Origin: Tetraselmis striata
Taxonomy: Eukaryota > Chlorophyta > Chlorodendrophyceae > Chlorodendrales > Chlorodendraceae
NCBI GenBank assembly: GCA_006384855.1
Contig: VCJN01003586.1
Location: 62,001 to 126,000, forward strand
Direction: 5' to 3'
Length of the DNA stretch: 64,000 bases
A program made the position numbers and the translations under genes. Positions 1-11,934 of the stretch are shown here, piece after piece. The notes under the pieces were generated by a model. It worked only from the letters and a program-made list of their open reading frames with translations. It searched no databases and was not told where the DNA came from. Positions within the stretch are counted from its first letter, which is position 1. Every line of letters begins with the position of its first letter.

Positions 1-1371
1 TCACGAACCGTGGCACGCTGCAATCCATCTTAGAATGCTTGAACCATCGGACCGGATCGCCCTGATTCGCCGGCACCTTATTCGTCACACCGGAGTAAAA
101 TAATCCGCCCCAGAAGCGGTTCCCGTTCTTCTGGTGGACACAGGCTAGCGCCTCCGTACGGCTTTGCTTGCGCCGCCCGCCCGGTGGCCGAGCCACCGTA
201 AACATGTGAGGCTCGGTACCCGGCTCCATGCTTGACTTGCCTTGGTTCTGCTTGATTCGACGCCCGTTCAGCGCCTCTTGGCATACCAGCGCTTTTTTGT
301 TCCTCTTTGGCTTTTTTGCCCCCCGGGCAGGACGCACATGCAATTCCTCCGCCTCTGCCGGGTCGGTGCCGCCCGCATTCGCCCCAGGGATAGAATGGAC
401 TGGCGCGTCATCACCCGCCTCTCTCGTGTCGGTTTCGTTACGTTTCGACCACGTGACAGCAGGGGCAGGCAAGCCGTCCGCATCCGCTGTGTCCGCGCCG
501 TCATCTGTCGCCTCCGGAACGTAACTGCCATTAACACCCTTCGCCTCTGCCGCATCTGCAACCTCCTCCATCATTAACCGCCCCACGACGTGGGAGCCCG
601 GGGCCGAAATGGCACGGCTGGCGTCACGGTCGTCACAATGCGTTGAATTTGCGTGTGTAAAGGCCGTGCAGGATAGTGCTCCCAGGAGGACGACCAGGAA
701 GGCGAGATAGGAGGGCAGTGGAGCGGCAGAGCGTGCCCTCCTGCCTGTGCCCCAGCCAGCGCCGGTCATCACAACCCGATGGTGAAGATCCTGGCAGTCG
801 TACGATGAGGTATGGCCTGCTTCCACGGGGCGCGGGCAGGGAAAAGAAGGGGTAGGGTGTGGATGGGAGGGGGGTGGGGGGGGGGGGTCAAATGCTGCCG
901 CCCCTGTGCCGCGCGAACTATCAGGAATGCTTATTTCTCTTCATCGAGCAAGCGCGCACCACGGAATACATACCGGTGCGTTACAGGGTGCAGGTGGCGT
1001 GACAGCCGGCACTACTACACCCGAAACACACGAAGGCGCCAGCCGTTGACACTGACCTGATGTCAGCGACCCTGTTGTCACCAGCTGACAGGCGGGTCAC
1101 GACAGCGGCAGGATACTGCGCTCGGTGGCGATTGCTCCGCGGGGAGGATCGAATTCGTGCGCCGAGTGCTACGCGGGCAGAGCTGATGACGCTTAACCCG
1201 TACGTGCCGTTGAACAACCGCGCGCAAGTACAGGTACATACAGCAGTCCTCCTCGTAAGTCTTGGCCTTTACATAGCGACTTTCCGTCCGTATCGCCACG
1301 TCAGCACCGGCGGCGGCGACCTCCGAGTGGAACAGAGGCGCGTTTATGGCATAAGTACAGCATCCCACTTA
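1..1371. other. intergenic, no recognisable gene
   Basis: GC-rich sequence with overlapping open frames on both strands. None has a domain, signal peptide or splice pattern I recognise, and opposing frames overlap heavily, as expected from base composition alone. A run of 12 G lies at 876-887. Confidence 0.5.
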
Positions 1372-1577
1372 AGTCTTTGCATGTTTTTATGCTGGGTATG
1401 AGTTGGGTTTTGTCGCCTCTATAGTCGGTAAACCCACGCATAGTTTACGCCGTTGCGGCCATTGCGAGGATAACCATGAGAGAGAGTGCACATGGTGTGC
1501 TAGGACCAATGCGACGTTGCGCGTGGCGCGCGCGTCGCATGTTATGCGGTACTACCAGTAGTGTAACAAGTGCTGCA
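1372..1577. repeat. dispersed direct repeat, copy 1
   Basis: About 200 bp here, from AGTCTTTGCAT to the end of GTGTAACAAGTGCTGCA, recurs in the same orientation at 63,799-64,000 with roughly 90% identity by eye. The second copy runs off the window, so the full unit may be longer. Outside it the flanks differ. It could be a terminal part of a transposable element or a longer subtelomere-like repeat; nothing in it codes for a known protein. Confidence 0.75.
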
Positions 1578-1799
1578 CGGCCGGGCTGTGAACGGTTTGA
1601 GCGCACGGCACGCCGCCATTTGGACATAAAGAACCGTGTTTTTCTCCCATGGTCGCCGAGATACATGTCTTGGCCACCTATCCCATGCCGCGCGGCGCAT
1701 GGTTTGGAGTCTATGGTCAGCTAGCGGGCTACATGTGACATTCGCAAACTGGCCGTTCGCCCTGCAAGAAGCAGTAATATTGCAATCACGTTTTAATTC

Positions 1800-1918
1800 A
1801 TAACATTTCGGCGTTTTATGAGATTGGGCTGCAAATTAGTGCGATGGAAAGCCCGTGAACTGCGCTTTCAAACGCACTAATTTTTAGCCCAATCTGATAA
1901 AACGTTGAAATGTTATGG
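1800..1918. repeat. foldback hairpin, MITE-like
   Basis: A near-palindrome of about 119 nt. The left arm (CATAACATTTCGGCGTTTTA...) pairs with the right arm (...TAAAACGTTGAAATGTTATG) over about 45 nt with a few mismatches and a short central loop. It would fold into a long stem and resembles a miniature foldback element. No target duplication is clear. A 14-nt C run follows at 1932-1945. Confidence 0.65.
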
Positions 1919-1945
1919 CCTGTCAAAGTTGCCCCCCCCCCCCCC

Positions 1946-2815
1946 TGTTCTGGTATCCCAGCCAGCCCACTCACTGTGGATGGGGGCGCATGATGGGGGC
2001 ATGTTATGTGCCCTTCCACGCAAGCTCCCAGGCGCGAGGACCCCTTCGATAGGTCTCCACGTCGCGCGGACCCCGTCATCGTTTTGGCTTTTCCCTTTGG
2101 ATGATGGGTGACATGTGTGACAACATGCATGCAGACCTGTGTAGCAGTGACGACATTGCTGCCGAGGGGGCCAGCTTGCGCTTAGCCTACGGTGCGGGCG
2201 GTATACGCATGCACCTATGGAATCAAAGGCAATTTATGTGTGCTACTTTCACCCAGGGAGGCGCGGCCAACGGCGCTTATCTTGCATCTTGGAAAATTGT
2301 GGGAGGATTGGCCCCATCACGACGACGGGATTACTGGCACACTCTCATGGAAATACCATGCATTGCATCGGTAGCGTGCATGGATTGGGCTCCATCTCGG
2401 TGGTCTTACAGCGCATGCATACGTCCAGCCACCACCGGCAGCGCGCGGGCATATCCGAAGGATGGTAGCTACGCCGCCAACAAGTTGCCCCCTATTCATC
2501 GCCCATTTTTTTCTGTGGTTTTAGCCATGTGCCAAGCAATGCCATTGCCGAAGAACAATTCTAAAAGTGCGATAACCGGGAGAACCGGTTGCCTCCTTGG
2601 CGTAGGAGGTTTGCATACACTGGATTACAAGGCTCCATGGCCCCGTGGCCCCATGGTTTGAGCACCGAGGCAGGATACGCGCGGATTTCTATGTGCAAAG
2701 ACTTAGGTGTACTGGTGTATTAACAAATTTCAAAGTTGAGTCTGATTTTGCCAAAAAGGTGCAACGATAGGTGCCTAGTAACCCGTACCACTGAGCAGCA
2801 CGGTATCCGGAAAAG
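1946..2815. other. intergenic, nothing recognised
   Basis: An uninterrupted 186-codon plus-strand frame (2101-2661) has no recognisable domain, no clear signal peptide and no close copy elsewhere in the window. I treat it as chance. Confidence 0.4.
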
Positions 2816-2817
2816 TG

Positions 2818-3317
2818 GTTAGGGAAAGGAGGAAACCCCATACACAAGTTTAGAACATTTCAAAGTTGAGTCTGGTTTTGCCAGCCGGTCATGAGCAAAC
2901 AGAGAGAGCGGTGGATTGACGGAGAAGGGGTAGCGCCAGGTCATGAAGTGGGCACCTGGAAGGACACCGCTGCGGAGTCTTGTTGGACTTGGAAGTGGCG
3001 GAGGGGCGCAATGTGAGTATGTGACCGACGAAGAAGCACGCGCCAGGCGAAGGAAGGACGTTGGGGTCGATATAGTCCAGAACGACGTCGAAGTTAGTGG
3101 CCCGGCCGCCTTGGTAGCGAATGTGGGAATTCCGATGACGCGCGTTAACTGTAGATGCCGCTCCCTTGCAAAGGTTGTGTGAGCTCCATGAAGTGCCGGC
3201 GGGGGAGGCAGCACCGACGAGACGAACGGCCGTAGAGAGCCACTTTGACTTTGTGGCCGCAGTCCAAGACTTGAGCTCCTCGCTCGGGATGACCGCCCAG
3301 AATTTTGTTTCGGCCAA
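2818..3317 (-). mobile_element. DIRS-like tyrosine recombinase fragment (fossil)
   Basis: A minus-strand frame (2889-3317) contains a stretch resembling the C-terminal catalytic part of the tyrosine recombinases carried by DIRS-like retroelements: an SSHNLCKGAAST block, then HIRYQGGRATN and VVLDYIDP. In the family these cover the HxxR-type box and the region leading to the nucleophile tyrosine. The segment just beyond it (2839-2885) shares about 45 nt with 61,029-61,070 beside the RT-bearing DIRS-like element, which suggests the same family. It is a broken, partial copy; age cannot be judged. Confidence 0.5.
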
Positions 3318-3599
3318 GGCAACATGGGCCAGGGGGTAGATAGTACTACGTTGCCGATGAAGTGGTGCAAAAGATGCGCAATATGCGGGGGTGCTCCGAC
3401 ACTGGAAGGAGCAGTACGCGCACGTCGCCGGGGGCGCGTCGACCGGCGCGGCCTTTCTCGCGGTACACCTGCAAGGTTATGTTGTAGTCGTCGACATGCA
3501 CGTCCCGCACTCGGCGGGACACGCCAGTAAGCCTCTTGGCAAAGAACATGAAGTTGACAACCGAGGCCATGAGGGCTCGGAAGTCGTACTAATATACTC

Positions 3600-6480
3600 G
3601 TAAGGAGGCATACACAATCAATTCTGCACGCTCGACGAAGCGGTTAGCGACATTTGCAGGCAGAGGGACTCGCAAAGGGGTCGCATTAATATTGTACCTA
3701 CACCCCTCCACATAAGTATGGGGTTTGCGAATTTGATCCACATGCCCATGCGCGGCTACACTGAGACCGTGCGCAGGTGCATGCATGTTACTCAGGGTCG
3801 TACGGCTGGGGGGGGGATGCCGCGATAGCGCGATACACCCCATATTGCCACGCAGTAGCCGTTGCCGTCAACACTTGTATTTAGGCAAAAGCATGACAAA
3901 TTGCGCCACTCGTGTGCATAAATAGAGATGGGACACCACTGGCCCCATACTCATACCACATCAGCCTTGGTATGATCACTATCCACCATACACGTAGGGC
4001 ATTGAAATTAAGTCATTCACGACATGGACCAAGCCCAACGTGTCAATGACGATGGTTTATGGGCAAAATAATCATGGACAAATGCGATTGTGATCGTGAT
4101 CGTTGCACGCGCAGGCGGGAGAGAGTTCTCGCGGCCTCCTAGCCGTAGGTCAAAGCCTTTCTATCGTAGTGCACGGCCGCATGCTCATAGCGCGCCATGG
4201 AGAGCCCAATGGGACGGCAAAGACGTGTACCTCGATGCGTCCATGCTGGTGGAAATAATGTTGTGAAAAGGGGGATCCGGCATGGCGGCCGTGGGCATCG
4301 CTCAAAGGGGGCATGTGCCAAGTCTGAGTGGTCCGTGCACGGTTACACACAACACACTGTCCCGCCACCATGTATCGGGTTTTGAGATCCACTTGGCGTA
4401 AAGTTTCATGCCAACGTGTTGACCACACGCTGAAACAGACGTGAGATTTCGATCTACTATATCTAAAAACTCACAAGTGCCTAAACGACCTCGGACGAGC
4501 GTGTTGGTACTGCAGAAATTGTAGCCTTGCTTGCGTAGGTCAAAGTGGTATTTATATGAAAACTTTCTGACGTTTTCTCGCAATGCACTGAGCAATACCG
4601 CGAGTTTGAGAGCTGCACCACAAGGCAACACTGCAGTGGCGATGGTATTTCGCCACATCGTGCACGGGCGAACGCCACTATGGCCCCACCCCAACTTAAA
4701 ACATACCCTATCCTCTTTGCTGATATGTTTCCTCGCCTACCCATGGCCATCTCACCATGCATACGCGGCGGGACGTGCGGGGCACCAACCCCGTTGTTGT
4801 GGGGCTAGTGGAAACGCCTAGTGTGACGCAAGTGCCACTTGTGTAGGACACCTGTTAGGGCCAAAGGGGGTGCTTACACCCGATGGTGATAAAGGCTGAG
4901 CATACATGTGCAACATTCTAGGATTGCAGGTCAAAATCCTAGATTCAGCTGCCCTGCTACTCGTGAGCTCAGATTCGGCGAGAATGGAGCCCGGGACTTA
5001 TGTGGAGCGGTGTATGAATATGGCCCGTCGGCCCGATCGGTATTAGCACGATCACACAATGATGTTGCATAATCTGCTAGCTAGCATACTCAATAGTATC
5101 CGTATTGTAGCTAGTACATATTCAATAGTACCTAGCACAATCAATAGTATAATCGTTATTTAGCTAGCATGATCACATGCCAGATTCTGATGGAACTCAG
5201 CAATCAATATCTTATCATGAATATCTTAAGAACAAGATAATAGTTATCGCTTTAGATGGACTGCATGCAACAGCAAGAACATAATTGGAGAACGTTAGAA
5301 GGGTGGCAACACACGGCTAGGGCAGGCCCCGACCCTAAACCACTATAAGTGACCATACGCGAATGCATGTGCTGGGGATTATTGATCAGTGAGCCGTAGA
5401 CCTCGTTATACAAGCGTTTACACGAGTGCCTCTCTTGCATGGGTGAGATGTCGCCATGTAATCTCGTTTTACATATGGTCCACCAAGACTAGTGCCCCTC
5501 GAGCAACCTGCTGGCTCGGCGCTACAACATTAATGAGCCTTGTAGTTGATGGGCTTGGGTTGGAGGAGGCTAGTTGCGGCGTTGGACATGCCGTCTTACT
5601 GATTGTGATCTTGCCATCTCTGAATCCCACCTGCAATATCGAGCCGCGCCCCATTGTACCGCATAGCTACTACTATGCGCCCCGCGCGGGGAATATCGTG
5701 CATTTGTACATAATTTTCGGCCGTGCCAGCGCCTCGCGCGCAATGTACGTACGAGTGTTGTAGGTATTGACAAGTTCTATAATGTTTTTAGCCCGAATAA
5801 TCGGTATTTGCGAGCGGCTTGCGCGCGGTAACACGACCTTTTATCTACGACGCCGGGGCGGGGCTCCACAGAAATGCAATTTAGCGGTAAATCGGCCCCC
5901 AGGTCTACATGTACTGCCTCGCTCGCTCCAGTTAAGCACAGACTACTGTCGTCCTCGTCAAAAGTCGCGCCAACACGTACGGTCTGTAATGATCAGCACT
6001 AAGTATTGTTGTGCTTGCCTCGCACACAGTCTGCGTAAACTATATTGTCGTCATCGGGTGATGAGTGCAATATGCAGCCGCAAAATGGAACGGTCAGTTT
6101 TCGATATTCTTGACATCGGTGTTTTTATTACAAAAGCCGGCTGACCGGCATGTACACAGACTATGGCCTACCCAACGGTACGTGCGTGTTGTCGCAGCCC
6201 CGCTCCAGCTCCGTCGATAAGAGGTCGTCGTGAATAAAATGAATTATTTCGGGACCCAAAATTGCGTCGAGGTCCGATCCTCGTCAAACCGGCTATTGTA
6301 CTGCCGTCGATTAAATCGGGGAGCCAAGATCCCACATTTGTTGAATGACGACCGTGAGATCGTTGCAGCGACTCATCGTCACGACCCCAACCGTCGATGC
6401 TACATGTATCCGACGGTGGTTGATTCTCGGAATCTCGGTTGAGAATTGGGGCACCCGTCGTTGATGATTCAGTTACGCAG
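3600..6480. other. intergenic, no gene seen
   Basis: Nothing with domain, splice or repeat support. The part around 5060-5240 is AT-rich, with repeated TAGCTAGCAT and CAATAGTAT words, and looks like decayed repeat sequence. Confidence 0.5.
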
Positions 6481-6482
6481 CT

Positions 6483-6675
6483 GCTAAATCCTGGTGCATC
6501 ACTTAAATCAAGGGTTAAATATCGGTGCATCAATAAATCCCGGCACCTAGATATCAATGCACCAGTAAGTCTCACCACCTTAATGTCGGCGCACCACTAA
6601 ATTCCGGCACCTACGTATCCGTGCAGTAGTAAATCCCACCACCTTAATACCAATGCACTAGTAAATTTTGGCGTG
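6483..6675. repeat. degenerate minisatellite, unit about 30 bp
   Basis: Six or so imperfect copies of a unit close to TAAATCCCGGCACC followed by TTAATATCGGTGCACCAG. The copies differ by substitutions and small length changes, so the array is old. It has no coding potential. Confidence 0.65.
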
Positions 6676-7017
6676 AATATCGTTTCGTGGTAGTGTGATT
6701 TACGATCTGTTTGGTGCACCGAGTTTTTGTTTTATCAATACTTGATACGGAGCCTTACGCTTGGCACGGATTTGCCAACGTCCATTCAGCACGTGACAAC
6801 GAGCGATGCTGCCGCCCATGCCAGTCACTGATAGCGACTATTCTAGCTCCGACCGTTGTAGGTTGGTGCTTTAAATCACACATGCATTGCAATGTGCAAT
6901 AAATGTTCGTTGCAGTCCCACCGTTAGTTGCATGAAGGGGTGACACACCTTTATTGGGCACTTCAAAACCGTGGAAAATGGTCAGCGACTCCACGTAGGT
7001 TTCCTTAGTTGACGTTT
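6676..7017. other. intergenic, nothing recognised
   Basis: Mixed-composition sequence between the minisatellite and the tandem repeat, with no supported feature. Confidence 0.4.
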
Positions 7018-8430
7018 TGCCTCAGCCACCGCTGCTTTGACGTCCGGGAGGACGTACCTGTCGTCCCCAATGTGGGCCTCCGGGTTCCAGTGCCGCGTCT
7101 CTTTCGCCGCCGTCATGGTTCTCGCCGTCTCGCATACACTAACCCACGTTGCTTGCCGAGGTGCTCCGAGAGATGCGCCCTTAAAGTCGCCGAATCTCTT
7201 CCGACGACCAACCACAAGGCGCGTCTGTTGGTGTCGGGGTTTCTTGGGTGCTTTGACGCGATGAGAAGTGCACGACCCGCTTTCAACAGACTGTGGATAG
7301 GTAGTTCATTTGCGGGCGGGGCCCTTGCGTCAAGTAGGTGCTCGAAATCTGCACGCAACAGATTTCCGCCTTGTAGGCCGGCAGCAGCGGTAGGAGCAAA
7401 TTCAGGTGAGTGAACCAAGGCGACATGACAACGACAAAGGGATCCTTGCACTGGGCAGCGTTACAAGAGCTAGGAGCGACAGTACACGGGTTTGCACGCG
7501 AGAGATGCGAGCGCTCATATGCCCCCACTGCGGAGATGCGGCGGGTAATCCCACCCTCTACCTTTAAATTCTCCCCACCCTCCGCATCTCTTGCTCGTCA
7601 GTCGTGCCAGCGGTGGCTTCAGCCACCGCTGCTTTGACGTCCGGGAGGACGTACCCGTCGTCCCCAATGTGGGCCTCCGGGTTCCAGTGCCGCATCTCTT
7701 TCGCCGCCGTCATGGTTCTCGCCGTCTCGCATACACTAACCCACGTTGCTTGCCGAGGTGCTCCGAGAGATGCGCCCTTAAAGTCGCCGAATCTCTTCCG
7801 ACGACCAACCACAAGGCGCGTCTGTTGGTGTCGGGGTTTCTTGGGTGCTTTGACGCGATGAGAAGTGCACGACCCGCTTTCAACAGACTGTGGATAGGTA
7901 GTTCATTTGCGGGCGGGGCCCTTGCGTCAAGTAGGTGCTCGGAATCTGCACGCAACAGATTTCCGCCTTGTAGGCCGGCAGCAGCGGTAGGAGCAAATTC
8001 AGGTGAGTGAACCAAGGCGACATGACAACGACAAAGGGATCCTTGCACTGGGCAGCGTTACAAGAGCTAGGAGCGATAGTTCACGGGTTTGTACGCGAGA
8101 GATGCGAGCGCTCATATGCCCCCACTGCGGAGATGCGGGTAATCCCACCCTCTACCTTTAAATTCTCTCCACCTTCCGCATCTCTTGCTCGTCAGTCGTG
8201 CCAGCGGTGGCTTCAGCCACCGCTGCTTTGACGTCCAGGAGGACGTACCCGTCGTCCCCAATGTGGGCCTCCGGGTTCCAGTGCCGCATCTCTCGCCGCC
8301 GCCATGGTTCTCGCTGTCTCGCATACACGAACCACGTTGGTTGCCGAGGTGCTCCGAGAGATGCGCCCTTAAAGTCGCCGAATCTCGTCCGACGACCAAC
8401 TTCAAGGCGTCGACAATTGTCACATCTCGC
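7018..8430. repeat. tandem repeat, about 596-bp unit, 2.3 copies
   Basis: The words AGCCACCGCTGCTTTGACGT occur at 7024, 7621 and 8215, giving periods of 597 and 594. The first two units are almost identical; the third is partial and diverges after about 8,400. On the minus strand each unit opens frames starting near GRRKRFGDFKGASLGAPRQ and ending near PDVKAAVAEA. I do not recognise this protein and cannot tell whether it is a transposon fragment or a decayed gene. A 26-nt C run (8487-8512) sits just past the array. Confidence 0.85.
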
Positions 8431-8512
8431 CCCCTCCTCACGGCAGTGAGTGGCGCGCAGCAATTGAGAAAGATGATGAGGAGCAGCCCCCCCCCCCCCC
8501 CCCCCCCCCCCC

Positions 8513-9577
8513 TCCCCCGCCACGCTGTCGACATTGGCAGGACCCGAGCCGTAGTCCGGGTCTGCCATGACGAGGGCTTTTGCCGGGCCATTTTACCAGG
8601 GGACGAGATTCGCATCTGCCGGTGAGCTTCTTGGACATACTCGTTGCAAATCCCCCGCAACTCGTTGTACACAAGCCGGTGGTCTTCAGAGGCCAAAAAG
8701 GCCCGCATGTTCACCGTGCTGCCTCTCGCCCCTGCCCCTCTCTTGCAGTCTGAGGTCATCGGGTATCGCGGATCGTGCATGATGTGTTAGAGGTCGTTGG
8801 CAGACAAGGACGAAAACACGAAGCGGGTGGGAAACGGGGCGGGTGTCACCACTCATGTCGAGATGCGTGACGGCGAGGTGCGCTTAACGCAGCCCACGGC
8901 GCCCTGATGAGAGATGCAAGCGAAGATGCGAGTCCGCGTACCGTTGGAGTCGCTCCTGGGAGAGGGACCAAAGGTGGCACACCTTGAGGCTTGGGGGGTC
9001 AGGCTGAGGCTCGCCGTGAGGCGAAGGCTGCGAATCTCCGGCCCCGGGCCATAGCGGTCCGCTTCCATGTTGCCCACCGCCCGGCTGCATGGGCCTCATG
9101 GGCTGAGTCGTGGGTATTGGCGCCTGAGACGCCCTCCTGCCGGAACGCAAGTGCATCTGCGGAGAATTTTGCGCCATGGGGGTCACTAGCAGTGTGTCGA
9201 GAGCCCTGCTCGTTGGGTCAAAGCCAAGTGCAGCCGCAGATGTCCCCGCCACGCACAGAACTGTGCAAGCGGGCAGATGTGCGTTTTGCTCTACGAGGAC
9301 GGTCTGCCATGCTTTTGTGCACCGAGAAGCGTTAAGATGCCTCAAAGAATACAAGCGCGAGGGAGCTTGCGAGGGGTAGATGAGTGGGAAGCACAGTGGC
9401 GGCGTAGCATTCGAGGCCAGGAAAAACGGTTGGCGTGGAAGGGTAGCGACGCATCTCGTCAAAGGGCGGTGGACAGGCGTGTAGTACATAGTGAAGGTTC
9501 ATTTCACTGAACAGTACCTCGTACAGTGTTGGCAAGAAAAGGAAGCCAGTTTCACAGTACATTCGTACAGTGTTAGG
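8513..9577. other. intergenic, weak minus-strand frame only
   Basis: A minus-strand frame of about 200 codons (8884-9489) is Pro/Arg/Ser-rich with no recognised domain. Retroelement gag proteins can look like this, but no nucleocapsid knuckle or neighbouring enzyme supports that reading. Confidence 0.3.
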
Positions 9578-9647
9578 CTGGACTCAAATTTGCACCCCCC
9601 AAAAGGGGTACAATATTGAGTTAAGGGGGGTGCAATTTTGAGTCCAG
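9578..9647. repeat. short perfect-looking hairpin
   Basis: The 23-nt arm CTGGACTCAAATTTGCACCC (continuing CCC) at 9578-9600 is the reverse complement of 9625-9647 with about one mismatch, around a 24-nt loop. A further TTGACTCAATAAT motif follows. It could be a tiny foldback element or a structured transcript end. Confidence 0.65.
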
Positions 9648-11504
9648 AAATGTGCCCATTTTGACTCAATAATCGACCTTTTTCCCAGGTGCCGGCATCG
9701 GTGCCGGCGCAGGGTGGCGAAAAGCGGGGTAGGCAGGTTGGCCAAGAGGGCCAATATCGAGCCCCGATGGCGCTGCGAGTCAGTGGCTTCGGCGGAGCTG
9801 GATCTGGCTCCGACGGGGCATCATGTTCGGCGGCTCGGCGATGACGGCACCCGATGGATCGTAGCTAGGAGGCCGGCGGTCGTCGGCCGCTCCAACAATA
9901 AAACTATGCATCACGAAAAGCATGCGATCTTGGGGAGAGCACACAAAGACGCGCGCGTGGCTCGGCGGTCTGGCACACCGTGTTCTCCGGGGTTTGCACC
10001 TCTTGGGGCTTGATTCCGCTAGGCGAAGGTGTATCGTAGAGGTCCGGCGGCTCGATGCCGATGGTTGAAGGGGGTGGAGGTGGGGAGGTCATGGCGGCGG
10101 CGGGCACTACTCCGAAGCCGAGGCCACACCCCGCCAGCCTTATCCTCTCGTGCCGCAACACATTAGTGTACGATACTACTTTCATGAACACCGGAAAACG
10201 GTGGAGAAGTATGAAGTACCTCCATATACTAGCCAGTGTACCAGAATGCATGGCGACGAAAGGGGGCGGCTCAACAGTCGGTATGTGCAGCGGGTCGCGG
10301 AAGAAGCACTCGTGTCTCGTGCACCGGCATACGCAAAACCGAACTCGGCACCACTTGCTCGTTGTCGTTGTTCAACCCCCGACTAAGCAATAGAAAGCCC
10401 CACTCCATGTGGGTTTCGTAGCACACTGTCTGAGTACACGTGCGCGAGTCTGTCGGTCGTGAGCACATAGTCGTTGAGGATCTGAGTGCACGACTTGGCA
10501 GCACCACATGCGTAGTACTCTCACTGCAACACCTCGTCCGGACAATCGATGTCCAAGTACTCGTCCGGTGTCTTTGGACCGATACAACAAAATAATCGAC
10601 ACCGGGGCGGGCGGCTGATGAGTGTCTCCCATTCCCCGTCCCAATCCAAAATCATTATGTAGACCGTGAGCCCTACCTTGTGGTTGCCACAGTGCGGTGC
10701 TTTGCCAGCCGGTGCGTGAGGGCAACGCCTGCGAGCACCGAGCTGCTGGCGGGCTTGGCGCCTGGCCGCCGCCTGAAATACGCACCAAAAGGCTGTCGTG
10801 TAGCGCAACGTAACGAGACAATCTATCTGGTCGGCGGAGCCCAGGCATCGCCACCAGCTGCTACTCTCGGCCCGCGAGGTGGCGTGCCAGCATAGTTAGC
10901 TCTGCGCTGCCGTCGTTTTTGTTGCCCACTAAAAGATCACGGTGCACTTCTGCAACGCTTAGCAAGGCGTAGCCAATCAATCGCGGAGTGTCCGTCCTTT
11001 CCTACACATCGCATCTTGGCCACTTGCGATGGTTCTAAAGTGAGGAAGCGCCCCCCCCCCCCCCCCCCCCCCCCCCCGGCCTCTGTCGGGCGACTAGGGC
11101 TGAGAGCTGTTACGATTCGGCCGGGCAAGGATGATGGATGCAAGGCCGGGTAAAGGCGAGACGGAAGTCTTGTCGATATCTCGGCGATTCAAAAGCAGGA
11201 ACTGAGCCGGACCTTGTACACTGACCCCCTAAATATTTGTAGTGGGATAGCCGAGCTTCCTACGACCCCCGCGGCCCACTACACCCTGACCTAATGTCGC
11301 TTGATCTTCCTTTTCCGTTGCTCCTGCGGTGGTTGTCCGTTGGTAGGCAATGCTTCTACAGCTGGTCCAGCTGTCGCAGTAGCTGTCGGTAGGCGTGGAA
11401 TAATTAGTGAAATAGTTCGAACTGCTAAGCGGAGAGCGCGCGACGCGCGCGGCCGTGCCGCCAGTTCGCAGAAGCATCATTGCATCGCCGCCATTGCCAC
11501 TTTT
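9648..11504. other. intergenic, no supported gene
   Basis: Several overlapping minus-strand frames (9904-10251, 10372-10854, 10521-10808) have proline-rich or mixed composition with no domain I can name. A 27-nt C run lies at 11,051-11,077. Confidence 0.35.
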
Positions 11505-11700
11505 TGTTTTTCCCGCCCCCGGGACAGGACTGGCAGTGAAACCCTTGCCGCGTCTCTACGACGGCCGTTTGGGCAGCAATCCATTTACGGAAGCCCAGGG
11601 TAGGCGACGCTCCTTTATGGTCAAGTAAATTGCCGAAGCATTCTGCAAGACTAATTAGAGGTTAGTGACGGAATTTCCAACACTGTTCGATCACCATTGC
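11505..11700 (+). repeat. dispersed ~200-bp repeat, copy 1 (5' of the mannosidase gene)
   Basis: The segment from CGCCCCCGGGACAGGACTGG to GGAATTTCCAACACTGTTCG recurs in the same orientation at 55,028-55,240 at roughly 80-85% identity by eye. A weaker echo (CCGCCCCCGGAACAGG...CAGTGAAACCC) lies at 19,040-19,080. This copy ends about 235 bp before the mannosidase start codon, so it may have supplied promoter or 5' UTR sequence. It could be a non-autonomous transposon; termini are not clear. Confidence 0.7.
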
Positions 11701-11934
11701 CACTACAGCTCCGAAGTCGGCGGATAAATAGCGACTAGACCGTCGCTACCAGCAGCAGTGCGCGTCCGCTGATGCTCAGCAAGTCCGCCGCTCCTCGTCC
11801 GGCAAGATCGTTGGAACCCCGCCTTCCCGACACGATCGACCGGCGTTCAGCACTATTACGTCGCACGCCGAAACCCACAGGAACCCAAGCCCGCAGCTTC
11901 CAAATGCTCACAGGTGCCGACAGTGAGGTATACA

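Noticed and set aside
1-1060. Several overlapping plus and minus frames of 68-113 codons
   Set aside because: No domains, starts or codon pattern set one strand apart. Opposite-strand overlaps are expected in GC-rich DNA.
6483-6675. CRISPR-like array
   Set aside because: Copies are imperfect and contiguous, without unique spacers, and the genome is eukaryotic.
8884-9489. 200-codon minus frame that could be a retroelement gag
   Set aside because: No zinc knuckle, no enzyme neighbours and no second copy. The composition alone is not evidence.
10372-10854. 160-codon minus frame
   Set aside because: It overlaps another 95-codon minus frame and shows no recognisable motif.
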